Shown here: piece by piece, positions 14,672 through 23,355 of the stretch | Layout of the letters: the number at the start of each line of letters is the position of its first letter | Numbering within the stretch: position 1 is the first letter of the stretch | Source: an uncultured Acidimicrobiales bacterium | Lineage (GTDB): Bacteria; Actinomycetota; Acidimicrobiia; Acidimicrobiales; SZUA-35 | Assembly: GCA_937958015.1 (NCBI GenBank) | Contig: CALGOA010000162.1 | Location: forward strand, 1-34,161 | DNA length: 34,161 bases | Direction of reading: 5' to 3' | The notes under the pieces: model-generated | What the model was told of the DNA's origin: nothing | Database searches by the model: none | Seen by the model: the letters and a program-made list of their open reading frames with translations, nothing else | Made by a program: the position numbers and the translations under genes

Positions 14672-15688
14672 GTGACCACTTCCCACACCGTCGCAGTCGA
14701 TGCAATGGGCGGCGACTATGCGCCCCGCGCCGTCGTCGACGGAGCCCTGCTCGCGGCCGAACGAGACGGTGTCCGCACCCTGCTCGTCGGAGATCAGGAG
14801 GCGATCCACTCAGCTGATCCAGCCCTCGGGTCACACCCGCTGATCTCGGTGCGTCATGCGTCCGAAGTGGTGGCGATGGGGGCCGAGCCCGCATCGAGCG
14901 TGCGGCGCATGAAGGACAGCAGCATCGTGCGCGCCGCGGAGGCGGTTCGCGATGGTGATGCGATAGCTCTGTTGTCGGCTGGAAACACCGGTGCGGCACT
15001 GGCGGCGAGCCTGTTGCGAATCGGCCGCATCAAGGGAGTCTCCCGCCCGGCGATCGCCGTGCCATTCCCGGTTCTGGGATCCACGCCCTGTTCGCTCATC
15101 GACTGCGGCGCCAACCCCGATGCGACCCCTGAGATGCTGATTCAATTCGCCCAGCTCGGAGCGGTGTACACCCGGTCCCGCTACGGCGTCGGACGTCCCC
15201 GGGTTGGGGTGCTCACCATCGGCGAGGAAGCCGGCAAGGGCAACGCCCTGGTGAAGGCAGCCATCGGTCTGTTCGAAGAACCGGCGTGGGCGGAGGCCTG
15301 TGGTGCCGAGTTCGTCGGAAATCTCGAAGGTGGCGACCTGATGGCAGGCAAGGCCGACGTTCTCGTGGTCGACGGTTTTACCGGCAATGTCGTCCTGAAG
15401 TCGCTGGAGGGTGCAATGGCAATCGCACTCGACGCGATTCGGGCTGCGCTGGTGTCCACTCCGGAAGCCGCCGCAACCGCATCGTTCTTGGACCCGATCC
15501 TAGACCCCCTTTACCGCACTCTCGATCCCAACCTGATCGGGGCGGCGATGTTGTGTGGGACCAAGGGGGTCTCGGTCATCTCGCACGGCTCCTCAAACGC
15601 CGACACGATCGCCAACGCGATCCGTACGACCAGTGAGATGGCGGAATCCACGATCGTCGACGACTTCCGGGCCGTGTTCTCCGGCTGA
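14672..15688 (+). CDS. plsX: Phosphate acyltransferase PlsX
   Basis: 338 aa. It makes acyl-phosphate from acyl-ACP for phospholipid synthesis on the inner face of the membrane. Visible motifs: VAVDAMGGDYAPR at the N-terminus, then SAGNTGA, IDCGANPD, NIGEE-like TIGEEAGKGN, EFVGNLEGGD, VVDGFTGNVVLKSLEG and GAAMLCGTKGVSVISHGSS. The start is GTG at 14672. It is 33 nt after rpmF, so the two are co-transcribed. acpP, the supplier of its acyl groups, is normally close by, but here a sensor kinase gene lies between. Confidence 0.95.
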   Translation: MTTSHTVAVDAMGGDYAPRAVVDGALLAAERDGVRTLLVGDQEAIHSADPALGSHPLISVRHASEVVAMGAEPASSVRRMKDSSIVRAAEAVRDGDAIALLSAGNTGAALAASLLRIGRIKGVSRPAIAVPFPVLGSTPCSLIDCGANPDATPEMLIQFAQLGAVYTRSRYGVGRPRVGVLTIGEEAGKGNALVKAAIGLFEEPAWAEACGAEFVGNLEGGDLMAGKADVLVVDGFTGNVVLKSLEGAMAIALDAIRAALVSTPEAAATASFLDPILDPLYRTLDPNLIGAAMLCGTKGVSVISHGSSNADTIANAIRTTSEMAESTIVDDFRAVFSG

Positions 15689-15742
15689 CCCAACTCGGTC
15701 CTGAAACCTCACGCCCGGTGTGCTCGTGCCGAATGGAACGTG

Positions 15743-17854
15743 ATGTCGCGTTCGTTTTCCATACGGCGAAAGATCCTTGCCGCGTTTTCGCTGCCCATGA
15801 TCGGGTTGAGCGCCATCGCGGCCGTGGGGGTCGTGCAGAGCGAACAGACCCGAACCGAAGTCGCCAGCGCCCTGAGCGCTGAACAGGTCAACCGGTCGTT
15901 CAACGAGGCGGCCGTGGCTCTGGCCAACGAGAGACTGGCGCAGTTCGACGCTGACGAGGGTGGCGACGCCGACAAATCCGTCGAGGTGGGCACCACCGAA
16001 TCCGACGAGGCGATGGAACGACTCGGTCAGCTGGTCGGTGGCTCGCAGGTCGATCGGGTCTGGACGGTGCTCGGCGCCGCTCGATCGACGCCGGTCGGTC
16101 GTGAAGACAACTACTCCCGAGCGATCGACCTGTTACTTACCGATGCCCGGCGGGTCACGTTGGGTACCGCTTCGGTCGACGCCGCAACGTCATACGCAGA
16201 TCTTCAGACGATTCATCGATTCATCGAGGCCGAGGATCTGGCGTGGCTGTCGTTCCTGGGTCGCACCAGCAACGACACCAGGGCGGTCAGCGACGTTATC
16301 TCCGCCTTCAGTGCAGCGAGGAACGTGCGCGACGGCTTCGATGAAGAGGTGCGGCGCCGTCCCGACGGTGCGATCGCGACGGCAGCAACCGCAACCCAGG
16401 TGATGGGTGACCTGCGCATCACTGCGCTCGAGGACGTCTTCAATCCGGAACAGTCGTTGCTCTCAGACGATGCGGTTCTCGACAGCCATGGTGATGCGCG
16501 GCAACGTTGGATGACGGCATCGACCCAGATGTCGAACCAGATTCGCACCACCCTCGGTGCCAACGGTGCGGTTGCGGAGAATCAGCGCAACCAGTTCGCC
16601 CTGTTCGGCCTGGCCGGTGTGCTGGTGCTGGGGATGATCGGACTTGCGGTGGCCCAGAGCATCGGCGACCCGATCGAACGTGCCGTCGACGACGCCCGCC
16701 GTCTTCTTGAGAGTCCGGCGGAGAGCCTCGCCCGGGCGGTCCGCAACGGCGATGAACAGATTCCCGATGTCACCCTTATGCAGGGTGAGACCACCAACGA
16801 GGTGGGCGAGTTGGTCGCCTCCCTCAACACGCTGCAGTTGCGATATCTGGATCTGGCCACCCGGGAATCCTTGAGCCGACGAGAGATGTCGGGCCGATTC
16901 ATCACCCTGTCGCACCGGACCACCGGGCTTCTGCACGAGTTGGTTCGCCACGTGGCGCTCTGGCGAACGGCCGACCCCTCAGAGGATGTAGCAGCCCGGC
17001 TCTTCCATATCGATCACATCGCGACACGGATTCAGCGCAACATCGAGGCCGCACTGGTCGTCGGCGGTGGGCGCAGCGAACGGCGCTGGACGACCCCGAT
17101 CAGCGCGGTGAATACCGCCCGATTGGCGCTGGGTGAGGTCACGCAGTTCGACCGGGTCGATGTGAAGCCGATGAGCGACGTGCGGGTTCATGGTCTGGTC
17201 GCACCCGAGCTGGCCCACGTCCTTGCCGAACTGATCGACAATGGCCTAACCGCCGGAGCCGACAAACCCGAACCCCAGAACCGGGTGACCGTCGAGGGTG
17301 AGTGGGTGTCCTCGGGATGGGCATTCCTGGTCCACGATTCCGGCGTCGGCATCGCTCCGGACGAGATGCAGCGCATGAACATCGACCTGCACACCCCATC
17401 GATGGCTCGGGAGACAAGTCTCTCGGCCCTCGGGTTCCATCTGATCAGCCGGACCGCGCAGCGTCTGGGACTCGACATCCGCCTGCTCGAACGGCCAACC
17501 GGCGGAACGACCGCCCGGGTGGTACTACCGCTCGATCTGATCGATGCCGATTCGGTTCCATCCGATCGCAAACAGATCGATGCCGGCCGGGGAGCCGCTA
17601 TGGGCGCCGACATCGAATCCGACCATCAGGACTTCGAGACCGACCAGGGAGCGGCGGTCGACGCATTCTTCGGCTCGACTCGGGGAGCAGCCGCTGATGG
17701 GCCGATCCGAGCCGCCGATGGGGGCGAAACCAGCCCGTTGGAAGAGAACCACGACGTCGATGCCGAACTTCAGCAGATGACCAACTCTGAGATTCCCCTG
17801 CCGCTGCGGGCGGTCTATCGTCGAGCTGGCGCCCCTAGCATGCGCGAGTCGTAG
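15743..17854 (+). CDS. Conservon-type (CvnA-like) membrane sensor histidine kinase
   Basis: 703 aa. TM1 at about 11-31 and TM2 at about 283-306 enclose a 250-residue extracytoplasmic, helical sensor domain like the nitrate/nitrite-sensing type of actinobacterial conservon kinases. A HAMP-like linker follows. The dimerisation region reads RREMSGRFITLSHRTTGLLH and LFHIDHIATRIQRN, as in CvnA proteins (LFxLDHxATRxRR). ATP-binding boxes are ELIDNGLTAG (N), DSGVGIAPDEM (G1) and LGFHLISRTAQRLGL (G2). Residues from about 600 are acidic and disordered. No roadblock, DUF742 or small GTPase partner of a conservon is adjacent, and no response regulator. A GTG one codon upstream (15740) is an equal start. 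Confidence 0.8.
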   Translation: MSRSFSIRRKILAAFSLPMIGLSAIAAVGVVQSEQTRTEVASALSAEQVNRSFNEAAVALANERLAQFDADEGGDADKSVEVGTTESDEAMERLGQLVGGSQVDRVWTVLGAARSTPVGREDNYSRAIDLLLTDARRVTLGTASVDAATSYADLQTIHRFIEAEDLAWLSFLGRTSNDTRAVSDVISAFSAARNVRDGFDEEVRRRPDGAIATAATATQVMGDLRITALEDVFNPEQSLLSDDAVLDSHGDARQRWMTASTQMSNQIRTTLGANGAVAENQRNQFALFGLAGVLVLGMIGLAVAQSIGDPIERAVDDARRLLESPAESLARAVRNGDEQIPDVTLMQGETTNEVGELVASLNTLQLRYLDLATRESLSRREMSGRFITLSHRTTGLLHELVRHVALWRTADPSEDVAARLFHIDHIATRIQRNIEAALVVGGGRSERRWTTPISAVNTARLALGEVTQFDRVDVKPMSDVRVHGLVAPELAHVLAELIDNGLTAGADKPEPQNRVTVEGEWVSSGWAFLVHDSGVGIAPDEMQRMNIDLHTPSMARETSLSALGFHLISRTAQRLGLDIRLLERPTGGTTARVVLPLDLIDADSVPSDRKQIDAGRGAAMGADIESDHQDFETDQGAAVDAFFGSTRGAAADGPIRAADGGETSPLEENHDVDAELQQMTNSEIPLPLRAVYRRAGAPSMRES

Positions 17855-17874
17855 TCGTCAAGAATTTTCTCTGT

Positions 17875-17880
17875 TAGACT
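17875..17880 (+). promoter_or_regulatory. Possible -10 element of acpP
   Basis: TAGACT lies 24 nt before the acpP ATG, leaving room for a leader with the GGAGG ribosome binding site at 17892-17896. The -35 region is not clear. Its own promoter would let acpP–rnc be expressed independently of the kinase gene. Confidence 0.35.
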
Positions 17881-17904
17881 CCGTCGCGCTCGGAGGTGAG
17901 CGCG

Positions 17905-18204
17905 ATGCCAGCAGAAACTCACATGAATTCAGCCCCCATGACCCGCGTCGACGTCGTGAATCTAGTTCGCGATCGTCTCGCCGACATTCTCGAGATCGAA
18001 CCCCAACAGATCAACGAGGGCGACTCGTTCGCCGATGATCTCGAGGCCGATTCCCTCGCCCTGATCGAACTGGTCGAGGCGCTCGAAGAGGAATTGGCCG
18101 AACGAACGGTGGGCTTCCGGATCGAGGATGAAGACCTGCAGGATCTCCGGCTGGTACGTGACGCTGTTGACTACGTGTACACCCGAGTGGGTGAGGACTC
18201 CTGA
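17905..18204 (+). CDS. acpP: Acyl carrier protein
   Basis: 99 aa. The 4'-phosphopantetheine attachment serine is Ser 50 in LEADSLALIELV (46-57), the ACP motif with Glu-Ala instead of the common Gly-Ala before Asp-Ser. Acidic helices (EALEEELAER) are typical. It carries growing acyl chains for fatty-acid synthesis and feeds PlsX. GGAGG lies 8 nt before the ATG at 17905, which sets the start; the GTG at 17896 is inside that site. The first 12 residues extend beyond a standard ACP; later ATGs (17923, 17938) are possible. Its stop overlaps the likely rnc start. Confidence 0.92.
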   Translation: MPAETHMNSAPMTRVDVVNLVRDRLADILEIEPQQINEGDSFADDLEADSLALIELVEALEEELAERTVGFRIEDEDLQDLRLVRDAVDYVYTRVGEDS

Positions 18205-18944
18205 CGAGCAACTACCGCGTTCTTGCAGATCATCTTGGTTACCAGTTCAACGACTGGACTCTGGTCGAGTTGGCGCTGACGCATCGGAGTTACATCGCTG
18301 AGAACCCCGGCAGTGAATCGAACGAACGGCTCGAATTCCTCGGCGATTCCGTCGTCGGTTTGGCCGTGACCGACTCGACCTATTCCACCTACGCCACGCT
18401 GCCCGAAGGTGAACTCGCAAAGTTGCGGGCGTCGGTGGTCAACACCACCAGCCTGGCGAACGTCGCACGCGACATGGGCCTCGGCGCCCTCCTGCGCCTG
18501 GGAAAGGGCGAGGCGACCTCCGGAGGACGCGAGAAGGAATCGATCCTCGCCGACTGTTTCGAGGCTGTCATCGGCGCCGTCTTTGTCGACGGCGGATGGC
18601 AGGCCGCCCGGTCCGCCGCTCTGGCTCTGCTGTCCGATCAGATTCTCGAGAGTTCGGTCCGCCCCGGTGGCGAAGACTTCAAGACCCGCCTGCAGGAGTT
18701 GACCTCCAACCTTTCTCTCCCCGGTCCGACCTACCGGCTCACCGCCTCAGGTCCCGACCACGATCGCCGTTTCCTGGCCACCGCCTACGTCGGCAACGAC
18801 GAGTGCGGCGAGGGCCGGGGAACGTCAAAAAAACGTGCTGAACAGTCTGCAGCTGAGGCTGCCTGGAATCTGCTTAGCTCCCGGCACCGCGGCGACGCGG
18901 TTGCACCACTAGCCGCAGAAGCAATTGAGGAATCCAATGGTTGA
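18201..18944 (+). CDS. rnc: Ribonuclease III, probable CTG start
   Basis: 247 aa from CTG 18201. The endonuclease domain has NERLEFLGDS (41-50; Glu 45, Asp 49) and ILADCFEAVIGAVFVD (115-130; Asp 118, Glu 121), the four metal-binding residues. A double-stranded-RNA-binding domain follows (about 152-225, ending GTSKKRAEQSAAEAAWNLL). It processes rRNA precursors and structured RNA. The frame closes with TGA at 18192 and has no ATG, GTG or TTG before a TTG at 18270, which would cut off the family helix LADHLGYQFNDWTLVELALTHRS region. CTG 18201 overlaps the acpP stop as CTGA, follows GGTGAGGA, and puts each catalytic residue exactly 4 positions later than in E. coli RNase III. Confidence 0.93.
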   Translation: MTSNYRVLADHLGYQFNDWTLVELALTHRSYIAENPGSESNERLEFLGDSVVGLAVTDSTYSTYATLPEGELAKLRASVVNTTSLANVARDMGLGALLRLGKGEATSGGREKESILADCFEAVIGAVFVDGGWQAARSAALALLSDQILESSVRPGGEDFKTRLQELTSNLSLPGPTYRLTASGPDHDRRFLATAYVGNDECGEGRGTSKKRAEQSAAEAAWNLLSSRHRGDAVAPLAAEAIEESNG

Positions 18945-19770
18945 GCCAGAACTGCCCGAACTCGAGATCATTCGACGCGATCTCGAGCGCGACACGGCGG
19001 GGCGAAAGGTCAAGTCGGTCGAGGTGAAGGGACTGAAGTCCACTCCGCTGCATAAGACCAAGAAGAGCCTCACGTCGCTCATCGAAGGGGCCAAGTTCGT
19101 CGAGACCACCCGCGTTGGCATGACGTTGGTAACCAAACTCAACAACGAACACACCCTGCTCATGCGACCGGGAAACGAGAGCGTGATCTCCCGCTGCCCG
19201 TCTCGAACCGAGGTCGCCCCTAACACCCAGGTGATCATCACGTTCACCCAGGGCGGAGATCTGCGATTCGTCGACAAGGACGGCTCGGGTGAGGTGGCCG
19301 TGGTGGAAACCGAGGAAGCGCACCTGTTCATCGAACGAGGCCGAGGTCTGGATCTACTGTCCGAGCCGGTCCCGTGGAACGTGTTCGGACGGTTCGTGCT
19401 GAACAGCGATCAACCGTTGAAGTTGTTCCTCACCGACCCGGACAACTTTGTGGGGATCGGCGACCTCTACAGCGACGAGATTCTCTTCGACGCCGGCCTG
19501 ATGTACGACCGGCCCTGCTCGAAGTTGTCCACCCAGGAACTTCGGCGCCTCAACCGATCGATCACCACGATCCTGCACGACGCCATCAAGTATCGAGGCA
19601 CCACTCTGGAGAACCGCCCCTTCGTCGATATCGAGGGAAATCCCGGCGGATATGCCGAACATGTGGCGGTGTATGGCAAGGACGGCGAACTGAGCCCGCG
19701 CTCTCGCACCCCGATCCTGAAGGCCAAGTTCAAAGGCCACGTTGTGTACTACTGCAGCACCCAAGTTTGA
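18937..19770 (+). CDS. Degenerate Fpg/MutM-like protein, probable pseudoenzyme
   Basis: 277 aa, full Fpg length, located where mutM normally sits (rnc–mutM–smc). Real Fpg uses an N-terminal Pro exposed after Met removal. Here PELPELE starts at residue 4 after Met-Val-Glu, so the catalytic Pro is buried. The beta-hairpin Lys 57 position reads Gly/Met (TRVGMT, 58-63). GIGN has become GIGD (173-176). Of the four zinc-finger Cys only one remains: SPRSRTP and YYCSTQV replace CPRC and CxxC. Overall fold signals remain (YSDEILFDAGLMYDRP, RGTTLENRPFVD). The ATG at 18937 overlaps the rnc stop by 8 nt and has TTGAGG upstream. It may bind DNA without glycosylase/lyase activity; that is inference. Confidence 0.78.
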   Translation: MVEPELPELEIIRRDLERDTAGRKVKSVEVKGLKSTPLHKTKKSLTSLIEGAKFVETTRVGMTLVTKLNNEHTLLMRPGNESVISRCPSRTEVAPNTQVIITFTQGGDLRFVDKDGSGEVAVVETEEAHLFIERGRGLDLLSEPVPWNVFGRFVLNSDQPLKLFLTDPDNFVGIGDLYSDEILFDAGLMYDRPCSKLSTQELRRLNRSITTILHDAIKYRGTTLENRPFVDIEGNPGGYAEHVAVYGKDGELSPRSRTPILKAKFKGHVVYYCSTQV

Positions 19771-19785
19771 GGCGGTAGCACCCAC

Positions 19786-19791
19786 TAGGAT
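19786..19791 (+). promoter_or_regulatory. Possible -10 element of smc
   Basis: TAGGAT, 9 nt, then the ATG at 19801. No ribosome binding site is present in the 30-nt gap after the Fpg-like gene. Confidence 0.33.
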
Positions 19792-19800
19792 CTGGGCCGT

Positions 19801-22800
19801 ATGTATCTGAAGACGCTGTCGATCAAGGGCTTCAAGTCGTTCGCAGATCATGCGTCGCTCGACCTCCAGGACGGCATCACCGTCGTCGTAGGACCCAACG
19901 GAAGCGGCAAGAGCAACGTCGTCGACGCCATCGCCTGGGTACTGGGAGCGCAGGCGCCCTCGGCGGTTCGATCCGCCAAGATGGAAGACGTCATCTTCGC
20001 CGGCACCCAGAGCAAGGCCGCGTTGGGTCGAGCCGAGGTGTCGCTCACGATCGACAATGCCGACGGGGTGCTGCCGATCGAGTTCTCCGAGGTCACCATT
20101 ACCCGGACGCTGTTCCGTTCCGGCGAGTCGGACTACAAGATCAACGGCGCCAGCTGCCGACTCCTCGATATCACCGAACTTCTCAGTGACAGCGGAGTGG
20201 GCCGCCAACAGCACATCATCGTCTCCCAGGGTCAGATCGATGCCGTTCTGAACAGCCGCCCGGAGGAACGACGAGGGGTCATCGAGGAGGCCGCTGGCGT
20301 TTTGAAGTACCGCAAACGCAAGGAGCGGGCCGAACGGCGACTGAACTCCACCGAAGAAAACCTCAACCGTGTCGCGGATCTTGTGCGAGAGGTCAAGCGT
20401 CAACTGCGTCCGCTCGAAAAGCAGGCCGATGCGGCCCGCCGCCACGGCCATGTGCGCGCCGAAGCAACGGCGCTTCGCACCTACCTGGTGGGACGCGAGC
20501 TGTCGGCGCTCACCGGCAAGCTCGAATCCCACAAACGAGAGCGGTTCGCCTCGTCCCAGCGGGTCGACGAGCTGCAGCGCGAACTGGCCAAACTCGATGC
20601 ATTGATCCTGGATGGCGAGGCCGAGCTGGCAGCACTCGGTGGCTCCGAGGTTGACGAGGTGCTCAGCCGAGCCCGATCCATACGGGAACGGATCATCGGT
20701 CAGACCAACGTGGTGTCCGAACGCCGCCGACGACTCGAGGGCGAACTGCAATCGGCTGTCGATGAGGGTTTGGTGTCCTCCCTCGAAGCCGAGTCGGTCC
20801 GGCTGGTCAGCGACCTTGCCGAGGTTCAGACCGAACACGAAGCGCTTGGGCCCGACAAGAAGGCTGCTCGGGAAGCGGAGAAGCAACTCGATGCCGACCG
20901 CAGCGCGTTCGAACAGCAGTGGGGCGACGGTGTGGTACCCGTTGGCAACGAGGCCGCCGAGGCCCGTGCGCAGCTGACCGCGCTCGAGTCGGCGTCGGAG
21001 CGAGACAAATCCGAAGACAGCCGCCTGAACGAGCAGATCTCGTCACTGTCGGCCCGTCGTGACCGTCTGATTGCCGAACAGACCGAGGCTGAGAAACTGA
21101 TCGGCGATTCCGATGAGGCGCTGGAACTCATCCAGCATGACCTCAACGCCGCCAACGCTGCTCTCGTCGACGCCGAAGCTTCGTTGCGAGCCAGCAACGA
21201 GGCCCGGCGAGCTGCCGATGAAGACGTCAACCGATGGCAAGCCCGAGCCGACGCCCTCCAGCAGGCTCTCGAGCAGGCCCGGAACCGTGCGGGCGTCGAC
21301 GTGTTGTCAGGCACCGACGGCGTGTTGGGGACCCTGTTGGACCTCATCGCGGTTGAGGACGGATGGGAGGGCGCCGTAGAAGCCGCAGCGTCCGAAGCTC
21401 TCCAGGCGGTCCTCGTCGATTCCGACACCTCGGCCCGCACCGCACTCAGCAGCCTCGCGGATGCCGACGTGTCTGGGGCGGTCTTGCCGTTGGGAGTCAC
21501 CTCAGAGGTGATCACCGATGCCGTACCAACAGTGGATGGCGTCCGCACGCTGCGGTCGTTGGTGAGTGCCGAACGAGACGACGTCAGTGCGCTGCTCGAC
21601 CATCTCCTTCATGGCATCGCCGCCATCGAAGGCGACTGGTCCGATGCCGCCGACATGGCTACCGGCCACCCCGGTTTGACCGTGGTCACGAAGAACGGTG
21701 ACCGGATCGGTTCCAACGGTTGGCGACTCGCAGGCGATCAGGCTGGCGCCACCGGAGCGGCCCTTACCGAGGCCCAGACCAACGCCGCCGAGGCGGAGGT
21801 CGTTCGGACCGCTGCCCTGGCGGCGGTCGAGGACGCCGAAGGGCTTCTCCTGCTCACCGGTGAGGCTCAGCGCACCGCTGAGATGGCGGTTCGCGACTTC
21901 GAGTCCCGCCTGGAGACGGCGCAGGCCGTTATCTCCCGCACGTCGGTCGAGCTGGGCGAGATCGAACTCTCGCGCAAACAGCTGAGTCGTCAGCGATACG
22001 AGATCGGCGAACGGGCTGAAGCCGACCGGAAGAAGCTGGCCTCCCTGCAGTTAGCGCTACCCGGTCTCGAGGCTGATGAAAAGGCCCACCTCGACCGGGC
22101 CCAAACCGTCGGCGAGGCCCGAGCCGCGCTGGAAGAGCAGGCGTCGCTCCTCGCCGAGATCAAGAGCGACCTTGGTGTCCGGGAAGCCGCAATCGCCGAA
22201 CGGCGGGAGATGATCGTCAACCGTCAGGCCGAGGTGGAGACCCGCCTCGAACGCCTGGTGTCCGAGCGGCAGGAAGCACGAGCGCGCCGCGAGGTGATTC
22301 AGGGTGCCCTGGATCGCGTGAAGGGGCTCACTTCACAGCTGTTCTCCAAGCGGGACACCGTCGATGAGTGGTTGTCCGATCTCGATGTTGTGAGCCGGGC
22401 CCAGAGCGAGGCCGCCCGGAAGGTTGGGGCAACCCTGAGCGGTCACCGCAATGAGCGGCAACGGGCCGAACGTGGCCTGGAAGAAACCCGAGCCCGGCTG
22501 AATCGTGTCGACCTTGCAGAGGCCGAGGATCGGGTTCGCTTGGAGACCCTCACCGAAACCGTGCGCCGAGATCTCAGCATCGAGCCTTCCGTGGCCATGG
22601 GAACCACCGAACCAGAGGTGGAAAACGGTCAATCACCACAGGCGCGGTTGCGGGACCTCGATCGCGAGCTTAAGGCGATGGGCCCGATCAACCCGCTGGC
22701 CCTGGAGGAGTTTGAGGAACTCAAGGAGCGCTATGAATTCCTGAGCGGTCAGATGGAAGACGTAAAGACGTCCCGTCGGGAGCTCGTCGGATTGATCCGC

Positions 22801-23355
22801 GAGATCGATGAACAGATCGTCGGCGTTTTCACTGCGGCCTATGCCGACGTGTCGGCCAATTTCACCGACCTGTTCTCGAAGCTCTTCCCGGGTGGCAAGG
22901 GGTCGGTGGTCCTGACCGACCCCGACGACCTGTTGAATACCGGAATCGAGATCGAAGCCAAGCCGTCGGGAAAGAACGTCAAGAAACTCTCGCTGCTGTC
23001 TGGCGGAGAACGATCACTCACCGCCCTCGGGTTCCTGTTCGCGGTGTTCCGCAGCCGCCCGTCGCCGTTCTACGTGATGGACGAGGTCGAAGCGGCGCTC
23101 GACGATTTCAACCTCAACCGTTTCCTCACGTTGGTGCAGGAATTCCGGGACGACGCCCAGTTGATCATCGTGAGTCACCAGAAGCGGACGATGGAGGCTG
23201 CGGACGTGCTCTACGGCGTGTCCATGAAGCCCGGTCAGTCGTCGCGGGTCGTGAGCGAAAAGGTCGATAACCCCAAACGGTCCACTTCCGAACCCATCAT
23301 CGATCTGCGGGACTCCGAGCCGGCTACACCAGCCGCTGAAACCACCACAGGCTGA
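19801..23355 (+). CDS. smc: Chromosome condensation ATPase SMC
   Basis: 1184 aa, standard length. The N-terminal ABC half has IKGFKSFAD and Walker A GPNGSGKSN (31-39). A long coiled coil runs to about 490, a hinge spans about 495-660 (GVDVLSGTDGVLGTLLDLI; VVTKNGDRIGSNGWRL), and the return coil runs to about 1000. The C-terminal head carries the signature LLSGGERS (about 1065-1072) and Walker B with VMDEVEAALDD (about 1092-1102). It forms the ring condensin that organises and segregates chromosomes with ScpA/ScpB, which are not in this window. The last 32 nt overlap, tail-to-tail, the VWA gene of the opposite strand. Confidence 0.97.
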   Translation: MYLKTLSIKGFKSFADHASLDLQDGITVVVGPNGSGKSNVVDAIAWVLGAQAPSAVRSAKMEDVIFAGTQSKAALGRAEVSLTIDNADGVLPIEFSEVTITRTLFRSGESDYKINGASCRLLDITELLSDSGVGRQQHIIVSQGQIDAVLNSRPEERRGVIEEAAGVLKYRKRKERAERRLNSTEENLNRVADLVREVKRQLRPLEKQADAARRHGHVRAEATALRTYLVGRELSALTGKLESHKRERFASSQRVDELQRELAKLDALILDGEAELAALGGSEVDEVLSRARSIRERIIGQTNVVSERRRRLEGELQSAVDEGLVSSLEAESVRLVSDLAEVQTEHEALGPDKKAAREAEKQLDADRSAFEQQWGDGVVPVGNEAAEARAQLTALESASERDKSEDSRLNEQISSLSARRDRLIAEQTEAEKLIGDSDEALELIQHDLNAANAALVDAEASLRASNEARRAADEDVNRWQARADALQQALEQARNRAGVDVLSGTDGVLGTLLDLIAVEDGWEGAVEAAASEALQAVLVDSDTSARTALSSLADADVSGAVLPLGVTSEVITDAVPTVDGVRTLRSLVSAERDDVSALLDHLLHGIAAIEGDWSDAADMATGHPGLTVVTKNGDRIGSNGWRLAGDQAGATGAALTEAQTNAAEAEVVRTAALAAVEDAEGLLLLTGEAQRTAEMAVRDFESRLETAQAVISRTSVELGEIELSRKQLSRQRYEIGERAEADRKKLASLQLALPGLEADEKAHLDRAQTVGEARAALEEQASLLAEIKSDLGVREAAIAERREMIVNRQAEVETRLERLVSERQEARARREVIQGALDRVKGLTSQLFSKRDTVDEWLSDLDVVSRAQSEAARKVGATLSGHRNERQRAERGLEETRARLNRVDLAEAEDRVRLETLTETVRRDLSIEPSVAMGTTEPEVENGQSPQARLRDLDRELKAMGPINPLALEEFEELKERYEFLSGQMEDVKTSRRELVGLIREIDEQIVGVFTAAYADVSANFTDLFSKLFPGGKGSVVLTDPDDLLNTGIEIEAKPSGKNVKKLSLLSGGERSLTALGFLFAVFRSRPSPFYVMDEVEAALDDFNLNRFLTLVQEFRDDAQLIIVSHQKRTMEAADVLYGVSMKPGQSSRVVSEKVDNPKRSTSEPIIDLRDSEPATPAAETTTG

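Noticed and set aside
19354..20886. 510-aa minus-strand frame opposite smc and the Fpg-like gene
   Set aside because: Antisense to conserved Walker A and Fpg motifs; a frame kept open by GC-rich codons.
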